Source of the DNA: Chloroflexota bacterium
GTDB lineage: Bacteria; Chloroflexota; Anaerolineae; Aggregatilineales; Phototrophicaceae
NCBI GenBank assembly: GCA_003242205.1
Contig: QGUR01000159.1
Span: forward strand, 1 to 10,260
Direction: 5' to 3'
Length of the DNA stretch: 10,260 bases
The notes beneath the pieces are model-generated. The model did no database searches. It was not told the origin of the DNA and was given only the letters and a program-made list of their open reading frames with translations. Positions 5,216-10,260 of the stretch are shown piece by piece (within the stretch, counting starts at the first letter, position 1; each line of letters begins with the position of its first letter). The position numbers and the translations under genes are program-made.

Positions 5216-6394
5216 CTACTGCACCATCCCCGGCTTGAGTACCACCTTGATGCAGCTATCCTTCTTGTCGCGGAAGGTCTTGTACATCTCCGGCGCTTTT
5301 TCAAGCGGAACATGGTGCGTGATGACAAACGCGGGGTCGATCTCGCCGTGCTGAATGCGCTCGATCAGCGGTTGCACATAGCGATGCACGTGCGTCTGCC
5401 CCATGCGCATCGTCAGCCCTTTGTTGAAGGCCGCTCCCATCGGAATCTTGTCGAGGAAACCGCCGTAAACGCCCGGAATGGACACGGTTCCACCCTTGCG
5501 GCAGGCCTGAATCACCCGGCGTAGTGCCGTTGGACGGTCGGTTTGCATGCGCGTCGCCTGCGTGATTCGGTCATACCAGAAGTCGAGGTCGGTTCCGTGG
5601 GCCTCCATGCCGACGGCGTCGATCACCGAGTCTGGCCCCATGCCGCCTGTCATCTCCTTGAGCGCGTCGATTACATCGACCTCTTCGTAGTTCAGCGTGT
5701 CTGCGCCGCCGTGGCGGGCCATTTCCAGACGTTCGGGTACGCGGTCAATCGCGATCACGCGCTCTGCGCCCAGCAGGTAGGCGCTGCGAATGGCGAACTG
5801 GCCGACCGGGCCGCAGCCCCAGACGGCAACCGTATCGCCGCCGTGGATGTTGCAGTTTTCCGCCGCCATATAGCCGGTAGGGAAAATGTCGGTCAGCATC
5901 ACCGCCTGATCGTCAGTGATTTCCTCCGGCACTTTGAAGCAGCCGACGTCCGAGAACGGCACGCGTACGAACTCGGCCTGCCCGCCCGCATAGCCGCCGA
6001 ACAGGTGCGAATATCCAAACAGGCCTGCAGGAGAATAACCGTACATTTCCTCAGCCGCGGCTGCGTTCGGGTTGGAATTATCGCACAGCGACCACAGCTC
6101 GTGCTGGCAGAAAAAACACTCGCCGCAGGCGATGGTAAAAGGCACAAGTACGCGATCGCCTACCTGTAAATTCCGTACCGCCGAACCTACCTCGACGACT
6201 TCGCCCATGAACTCGTGGCCCATGATGTCGCCGCGCCGCACGGTCGGAATGTACCCGTCATACATATGCAGGTCCGAACCGCAGATGCACGTCGTCGTGA
6301 CGCGGACAATCGAGTCGCGCGGGTTGATGATTTGGGGATCGGGTACTGTATCGACCTGCATCTTACCCGCCCCCTGCCAGGTGACGGCCCTCAT
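5216..6394 (-). CDS. Zinc-dependent MDR dehydrogenase (FDH_like_1 type)
   Basis: This medium-chain NAD(P)-dependent alcohol or aldehyde dehydrogenase has 392 residues, full family length. Catalytic zinc ligand candidates are C38 (CICGSD), H60 and E61 (GHEFMGEV) and D169. The structural zinc lobe is C90, C93, C96 and C104 (CGECFFCQHELWSLC). The Rossmann loop is GCGPVG (193-198), and D217 at the end of the next strand favours NAD. Blocks such as GYSHLFGGYAGGQAEFVRVP and AVGMEAHG match the formaldehyde-dehydrogenase-like subgroup; the true substrate is not determined. ATG 6394-6392 is chosen because it forms an ATGA overlap with the stop of the upstream SRPBCC gene and the family begins at MRAVTWQG. 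The open frame extends 89 codons further upstream only as a shadow of that gene. It is probably expressed by translational coupling. Confidence 0.92.
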   Translation of the reverse strand: MRAVTWQGAGKMQVDTVPDPQIINPRDSIVRVTTTCICGSDLHMYDGYIPTVRRGDIMGHEFMGEVVEVGSAVRNLQVGDRVLVPFTIACGECFFCQHELWSLCDNSNPNAAAAEEMYGYSPAGLFGYSHLFGGYAGGQAEFVRVPFSDVGCFKVPEEITDDQAVMLTDIFPTGYMAAENCNIHGGDTVAVWGCGPVGQFAIRSAYLLGAERVIAIDRVPERLEMARHGGADTLNYEEVDVIDALKEMTGGMGPDSVIDAVGMEAHGTDLDFWYDRITQATRMQTDRPTALRRVIQACRKGGTVSIPGVYGGFLDKIPMGAAFNKGLTMRMGQTHVHRYVQPLIERIQHGEIDPAFVITHHVPLEKAPEMYKTFRDKKDSCIKVVLKPGMVQ

Positions 6395-7146
6395 TGCCCA
6401 ATCTCTCCGGAGCGCCCGGATGTCTGGCCTTCCGTGGTCGCCTTTTCGCCGGTTTCCATAATCTGCTTGAACTCGCGTAGATACTGGCCGATGTACTGTT
6501 CGGGCATGTCGCCAAACAGCTTCATGACGGCCTGCCCAAGCGGCCCGCCCGGAGGCACAAACTCGATGGTCAATTCGACCTGCGTGCCGCGCCCCGCCGG
6601 CGCTGGACGGAAGCGCACCGAACCCGCATTCTGGATTTGCGAGTCTGGCAGCGACCGCCACGAGATGACCTCGTTCGGCACGTCGGTATAAACTTCGACG
6701 TCGAACTCGGCTTTCATGCCGCCCGGCAGCCTGATGGTCCAGTGGGCGCGGTTTTCGCCTGTCATCTGCACCGATTCAATGTAATCGATGATCTGGGGCA
6801 GGTTGCTCGGCTCGCGCCAGAAGTTGTACAGCACGTCGGCGGGCCGGTTGATGGTCACCGCGCGCGCGACGTGAATGCCCTGCTTATGCGGAACGCTCAC
6901 GCGCCGCGGCTGCGTCCTGACCGCCGTGTTGATGCCCAGCGCCCGGTAGATCGGGCTGTTGCCGGTCAGGCCCTGCGCCAGCAGCGCCACGCCGCCGATG
7001 ACTGCCGGAATCGTTGCGCTTCCACGCCGCGCCAGCGCCAGCGCCGTTAGCGCAGCGCCGCCAGCCAGCGACAGGATACGTTCCTTTTGGCCGACGTTGA
7101 TGCTGCTGGCCGGTTCCTGCAAGCGGTTGGTCTGTGTTTGGCTCAC
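6391..7146 (-). CDS. DUF2892 membrane segment plus SRPBCC domain protein
   Basis: This protein of 251 residues has two modules. Residues about 15-75 match a DUF2892/YgaP-like unit: NVGQKERILSLAGGAALTALALARRG followed by a second hydrophobic stretch IPAVIGGVALLAQG. From about 95 an SRPBCC/START-like fold begins with VARAVTINRPADVLYNFWR and PSNLPQIIDYIESV, the usual polyketide-cyclase/CoxG-like opening, and ends in a long helix PEQYIGQYLREFKQIME. It is likely membrane-anchored with a cytosolic lipid- or ligand-binding domain. GTG 7146-7144 is chosen because GAGGTGG (7157-7151) precedes it. An upstream TTG at 7194 would add 16 residues without support. Its stop overlaps the dehydrogenase start (ATGA), so the two proteins are probably made together. 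The C-terminal 20 residues are low-complexity polar. Confidence 0.85.
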   Translation of the reverse strand: MSQTQTNRLQEPASSINVGQKERILSLAGGAALTALALARRGSATIPAVIGGVALLAQGLTGNSPIYRALGINTAVRTQPRRVSVPHKQGIHVARAVTINRPADVLYNFWREPSNLPQIIDYIESVQMTGENRAHWTIRLPGGMKAEFDVEVYTDVPNEVISWRSLPDSQIQNAGSVRFRPAPAGRGTQVELTIEFVPPGGPLGQAVMKLFGDMPEQYIGQYLREFKQIMETGEKATTEGQTSGRSGEIGQ

Positions 7147-7353
7147 TTCGCCACCTCTGTTATATACATCGTCATGTTGGATGGTATCACGCAATTGTCA
7201 GCGTTGAATGAGTATGAAATTAAATTATTTATTTCTTTGGGTGATGGTGAGAAGAATGGCCGTACGGGTAGCGACCGGACGGGGTTTGGAGGCCGGTCGC
7301 TGTGTAAGGTGGCCGAACATGCGTGAAACGGCTGTTTGGCTTGCTTGCTGCCG
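7147..7353. other. Intergenic region with AT-rich patch and hairpins
   Basis: These 207 bases lie between two minus-strand genes and contain no supportable gene. An AT-rich patch at about 7208-7238 stands out and may hold the promoter of the SRPBCC-dehydrogenase operon, though I find no pair of hexamers at good spacing. A 9-bp stem (7270-7278 with 7293-7301) with a 14-base loop lies upstream of it, and a second repeat near 7327-7365 borders the end of the ligase gene. Confidence 0.5.
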
Positions 7354-7355
7354 TT
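7327..7355 (-). terminator. Possible weak terminator after the O-antigen ligase gene
   Basis: AACGGC (7327-7332) pairs with GCCGTT (7350-7355), and a competing 7-bp pairing joins 7325-7331 to 7359-7365. On the minus strand the hairpin is followed by TTTC only. Termination is plausible from position, just after the ligase stop, but the T run is poor. Confidence 0.3.
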
Positions 7356-8802
7356 AAACCGTTTCAGACGCGCGCTCAACCCGCCCGGCCAAAGCGAGAC
7401 TGCCCCACCACGCGACCTGAAAATGCAGGATCGTCCATGGGTAGTGGTCGATCAGGCCGATGATGATGAAGGCAAACACGCCGGCCAGCAGCATGATACG
7501 GGCTACCTGAATGTGCGAAATCGCGCGATTTGCGTTTCCTCTCTCCACGCTTGCGTTTCGCAAGGATGCTTCGTCGTGGGGGAGGGGGGTGGAGGGCAAA
7601 GGGCTGCGGCGCAGCGCCGCTTCGATGCCCGCGATCAGCGCCAGCAGCGCCAGCGCGACGCCGATCATGCCAAGCTCGGCCCAGATGGCCAGCAGAACGT
7701 GATGCACGTTGTCGCCGCGAAGATCGAAGCTGGTTTCGACCAGATAGTAGCTGGTGCGCCAGGGGAAATTGCCGATGCCGACGCCAAGGACAGGTCGTTC
7801 GACAATCGAGCGGGCGGCGAAGTCCGCGAATACAACGCGGTCGGATATGGAGCGCAGTTCCAGCGACTCCGTGCCCTCACCAACGCGGGCTGCCAGTAAG
7901 GGTTGGTAGGCGACATAAAAAGCGATGCCGGTGACCATCGCGACCATCGCCGCGCCTGCCATCCACCGGCGCTGCGCCTGCTGGCGCATCAGCGGCCATA
8001 AAAGGGGTAGGACGGCGAACGTGCCTCCGGCGAGGCCGAGCCACGCGCCGCGAGAGAACGTCAGCAGCAGCGCCCACAGCCCCAGTCCGCAAGCGAGCAG
8101 CCCAAGCCAACGACGCCAGTGCGAGGCTGCGAACAGCCACGAGGCCGCCGCGAACAATCCGATGACCAGCGTCCCGGCGAGCAGGTTGGCGTGTGGCAGC
8201 AGGCCCATCGGACGCACCCAGCGCAGATCGCCCGACTGAATGACGCTCACGCCCGGCTGATTGGGAGCGAAAGTGAATTCGCCCAGTGCCGCCAGGCCGA
8301 TTGACCCCTGATTCAGCGCCTGCAAAATGGTAATGATGCTGTTGGCGAACAGGGACACGACGAGCGCCGTCACGACCGCGCGGGCTGATGGCCCGGCGCA
8401 CGCCACTGCGACGGCAAACAACGCTGACAGGCTCAACTGGAGCGCGGCATTCTGCCCAACCTGTGGCTCCAGCTCGCGCATGAAGGCCCAACTCGTCGAG
8501 AGGTGTGCCCATAGCGCCAGCCCGAGGAGGCCCAGCGCCCAGAGGCGTCGGATCGGATCGCGCCTCAGTTCCGCAAAACCGGGAAGCCCCAGAACGATCC
8601 ATGCGCCGACCGTCCACAGTAGCGGCAGCAGGATGACAAAGTAGGAGACATGCAGATCGGGCAGGAAGAGCGGCGGCGGATTTGCGCGGGGAAAGCGCAG
8701 CCACAACGGCAGCAGCGCAAATACCAGCAGCGCCCCAATCTGGACGGGCAACCGCCGGCGCAATGAGGAAAAGTGAGACTTTGAACGTGCGATTCCCGCC
8801 AT
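7354..8802 (-). CDS. O-antigen ligase (Wzy_C) family membrane protein
   Basis: This polytopic membrane protein of 482 residues has about ten or more hydrophobic segments. Family landmarks are RPMGLLPHANLLAG (207-220), LLLTFSRGAWLGLAGG (245-260) with the conserved SRG, RPVLGVGIGNF (345-355) and NVHHVLLAIWAELGMIG (375-391). Together they are the Wzy_C (PF04932) pattern of O-antigen ligases and related glycan polymerases. These act at the outer face of the inner membrane, transferring undecaprenyl-linked glycan to an acceptor. In an organism that may lack LPS, the role would be export or assembly of another surface glycan. The start at 8802 has no clear Shine-Dalgarno sequence, but a good promoter lies upstream at 8836-8865. 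Residues about 399-436 form an unusual proline- and charge-rich insertion between two membrane segments. No other glycan genes lie in the window. Confidence 0.85.
   Translation of the reverse strand: MAGIARSKSHFSSLRRRLPVQIGALLVFALLPLWLRFPRANPPPLFLPDLHVSYFVILLPLLWTVGAWIVLGLPGFAELRRDPIRRLWALGLLGLALWAHLSTSWAFMRELEPQVGQNAALQLSLSALFAVAVACAGPSARAVVTALVVSLFANSIITILQALNQGSIGLAALGEFTFAPNQPGVSVIQSGDLRWVRPMGLLPHANLLAGTLVIGLFAAASWLFAASHWRRWLGLLACGLGLWALLLTFSRGAWLGLAGGTFAVLPLLWPLMRQQAQRRWMAGAAMVAMVTGIAFYVAYQPLLAARVGEGTESLELRSISDRVVFADFAARSIVERPVLGVGIGNFPWRTSYYLVETSFDLRGDNVHHVLLAIWAELGMIGVALALLALIAGIEAALRRSPLPSTPLPHDEASLRNASVERGNANRAISHIQVARIMLLAGVFAFIIIGLIDHYPWTILHFQVAWWGSLALAGRVERASETV
7497..7620. repeat. 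Palindrome-rich in-frame insertion in the ligase gene
   Basis: This segment encodes the proline/arginine-rich loop of the ligase. It contains three perfect inverted repeats close together: AAATCGCGCGATTT (7518-7531), CTTGCG/CGCAAG with a three-base loop (7550-7564), and GCGGCGC/GCGCCGC around one base (7606-7620). It also holds a G-rich run at 7578-7598. This density of short dyads at both edges resembles a small mobile repeat inserted without breaking the frame. Copies elsewhere in the genome cannot be seen here. Confidence 0.4.
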
Positions 8803-8835
8803 TTGGCGCGTCTAATAAGTGTGGAAATGTCTCAA

Positions 8836-8865
8836 ACTATAGTGTAGAGCCAGTACGCCGGGCAA
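8836..8865 (-). promoter_or_regulatory. Predicted sigma-70-type promoter of the ligase gene
   Basis: On the minus strand TTGCCC (8865-8860) and TATAGT (8841-8836) are separated by 18 bases. This close match to a housekeeping promoter lies 33 bases before the ligase start. The -10 sits in the 8-base palindrome ACTATAGT, so the plus strand also reads TATAGT at 8838-8843, facing the copper ATPase gene, without a good -35. Confidence 0.55.
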
Positions 8866-8882
8866 ATGTCCGGTTTTCGTGA

Positions 8883-8898
8883 GCGGGACACTTCCCGC
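8883..8898 (+). promoter_or_regulatory. Hairpin in the leader of the copper ATPase gene
   Basis: GCGGGA (8883-8888) and TCCCGC (8893-8898) form a perfect 6-bp stem with the loop CACT, ending 11 bases before the ribosome binding site. TGTCC (8868-8872) can also pair with GGACA (8886-8890), giving an alternative dyad. Either may be a metal-regulator operator or a leader structure; the role is not shown. Confidence 0.35.
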
Positions 8899-8920
8899 GT
8901 TGCAGTCAGAAGGAGCAGAC

Positions 8921-10260
8921 GTGGCAACTCAACAAATCGAGCTGCCGGTTACAGGGATGACCTGCGCCAACTGTGCGCGCACGGTCGAACGCACTTTGAG
9001 CAAAACGGAAGGCGTGATCGAAGCCAATGTCAATTATGCTACCGAACGCGCCACCGTATCGTTTGACCCAACCGTGGTCAAACTTGATGACCTGATCGAA
9101 CGCATCGACAGGGCGGGCTATGGCGTCGCGCAGGTCACCATGGAACTGCCGATTACCGGCATGACCTGTGCGAGCTGTGTTCGCAACGTCGAGCGGGCCA
9201 TCAGCAAACAGCCCGGTATCCTTTCGGTCAGCGTCAATCTGGCGACCGAGAAGGCGACCGTCACCTATCTGCCCGGCGCTATCCGCCGCAGCGATGTGGT
9301 GAAAGCGGTCGAAGCGGCGGGCTATGGCGTGCTCGACCTGAGCGATGTCGCCGCGCCGGAGGACGCCGAACGCGCCGCGCGCGAAGCGGAAATTCACCGG
9401 CAGGAGCGACTTGTCAAAATCGGGGCGCTCTTCACGCTGCCGCTGTTCATCATCAGCATGGCGCGCGACTTCTATATGGCGAGTCTGGCCGGTCAGACAG
9501 CGGCGGGTCACTCTGGCATGGGGAACGCCCCGCCCCCATCGCCGCCCGATTTCCTGCTGTGGCAGGGCTGGCCGTTCATCTTTTTCCTGCTGGCGACGCC
9601 GGTACAGTTCATCGTCGGCAGGCAATACATCGTTGGCGCGTACAAAGCGGCACGTAACCGCACGGCGAACATGGATACCCTGATCGCGATGGGCTCGATG
9701 GCGGCCTATCTCTATAGCGTCGTCGTTTTGCTCGGCATGATCTTCGGGCTTTCCGGCGCGATTGGTGATCACGTCTATTTTGAGACATCGGCGGTGATCC
9801 TGACGCTGATTACGCTCGGCAAGCTGCTGGAAGCCCGGGCCAAGGGCCGCACGAGCGAAGCCATCAAGAAGCTGATGGGGCTGGCCCCGCGCACGGCGAC
9901 GCTACTGCGCGGGACGGAGGAAGTGGAAGTGCCGGTCGATGAGCTGGTCGTGGGCGATATCGTCGTCGTGCGGCCCGGCGAGCGCGTGCCGGTAGACGGC
10001 GTCGTCATCGAAGGCCGTTCGTCGGTGGACGAGTCGATGCTGACCGGCGAAAGCCTGCCCGTGAGCAAGCAGGTGGGCAGCGAAGTCATCGGCGCGACCG
10101 TCAACAAGAGCGGCCGGCTGGTCGTTGAAGCGACTCGCGTTGGCGCTCAGACCGCGCTGGCGCAGATCATCCGGCTGGTGGAGCAGGCGCAGGGCTCCAA
10201 AGCGCCGATCCAGCGGATTGCCGATCAGGTTTCAGGTGTCTTTGTCCCGGTCGTCATCGG
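8921..10260 (+). CDS. copA: Copper-type P1B ATPase, N-terminal part (cut by window edge)
   Basis: This is a heavy-metal-exporting P-type ATPase, with 446 codons visible and no stop before the right edge. Two HMA metal-binding domains are present, with GMTCANC (C15, C18) and GMTCASC (C83, C86). A linker leads to predicted membrane helices at about 166-186, 217-236 and 253-275, with NMDTLIAMG just before the third, and another starting near YFETSAVILTLITLGKLLE (286 on). The actuator domain has the dephosphorylation motif TGES at 375-378. The CPC metal-passage motif and the DKTGT phosphorylation site would lie beyond the window. Two MTCxxC domains and the NMDTLIAMG block favour Cu(I), CopA-like, over Zn/Cd pumps. 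GTG 8921 is supported by AAGGAG (8910-8915) five bases upstream. It is divergent from the ligase gene. The family is sure; the metal is likely. Confidence 0.93.
   Translation, partial: MATQQIELPVTGMTCANCARTVERTLSKTEGVIEANVNYATERATVSFDPTVVKLDDLIERIDRAGYGVAQVTMELPITGMTCASCVRNVERAISKQPGILSVSVNLATEKATVTYLPGAIRRSDVVKAVEAAGYGVLDLSDVAAPEDAERAAREAEIHRQERLVKIGALFTLPLFIISMARDFYMASLAGQTAAGHSGMGNAPPPSPPDFLLWQGWPFIFFLLATPVQFIVGRQYIVGAYKAARNRTANMDTLIAMGSMAAYLYSVVVLLGMIFGLSGAIGDHVYFETSAVILTLITLGKLLEARAKGRTSEAIKKLMGLAPRTATLLRGTEEVEVPVDELVVGDIVVVRPGERVPVDGVVIEGRSSVDESMLTGESLPVSKQVGSEVIGATVNKSGRLVVEATRVGAQTALAQIIRLVEQAQGSKAPIQRIADQVSGVFVPVVI

Noticed and set aside
6395..6661. 89-codon upstream extension of the dehydrogenase
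   Set aside because: It lies inside the SRPBCC gene in another frame; the family start MRAVTWQG and the ATGA overlap fix the start at 6394.
7087..7326. Short plus-strand frames in the 7147-7353 gap
   Set aside because: They begin inside the SRPBCC gene in antisense, have no ribosome binding site and no domain.
8906..9772. 288-codon minus-strand frame
   Set aside because: It is antisense to the copper ATPase, whose HMA and actuator motifs are unmistakable; its product is arginine/histidine-rich without a domain.

Overview
The left third of the window (1-3430) is the 3' end of a type III-B (Cmr) CRISPR-Cas operon plus its cyclic-oligoadenylate (cOA) accessory genes. The rest is general metabolism and envelope genes. 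High GC outside one gene, GTG/TTG starts, a Csx15 gene, a glutathione-independent FDH-like alcohol dehydrogenase behind a DUF2892/SRPBCC protein, and a DUF3995 membrane protein together suggest a Chloroflexota (Anaerolineae-like) bacterium. That placement is inference from gene content; no marker gene is present.

Region 1 (25-3429, + strand). cmr6 is followed by a CARF protein of the NE0113/TIGR02584 type fused to a LuxR-like helix-turn-helix, then a CARF protein of the APE2256/TIGR02619 type fused to a RelE-like domain (Cami1-like), then csx15. Junctions are 1-nt overlaps or a 2-nt gap, and one strong intrinsic terminator follows csx15. The reading is that the upstream Cmr complex (Cas10/Cmr2, outside the window) makes cOA on target RNA binding. 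The RelE fusion would be the toxic output, the HTH fusion a transcriptional output, and Csx15 (possibly with the NE0113-type CARF) would bind or clear the signal. No CRISPR array, Cas10, Cas1/2 or HEPN effector lies in the window.

Region 2 (3428-5203). An ABM-family monooxygenase (- strand) is divergent from an ArsR-type regulator with an internally duplicated cysteine-containing C-terminal half. The regulator is followed by a four-helix DUF3995 membrane protein and a terminator. A near-palindrome lies between the divergent genes.

Region 3 (5216-7146, - strand). A DUF2892-SRPBCC protein and a zinc-dependent FDH-like dehydrogenase are coupled by an ATGA overlap.

Region 4 (7354-10260). An O-antigen-ligase family membrane protein (- strand) carries an odd, palindrome-rich in-frame insertion. 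It is divergent from the start of a CopA-like copper P-type ATPase, cut by the window's right edge. A 150-200 base gap (7147-7353) holds an AT-rich patch and two hairpins but no gene that I can support.
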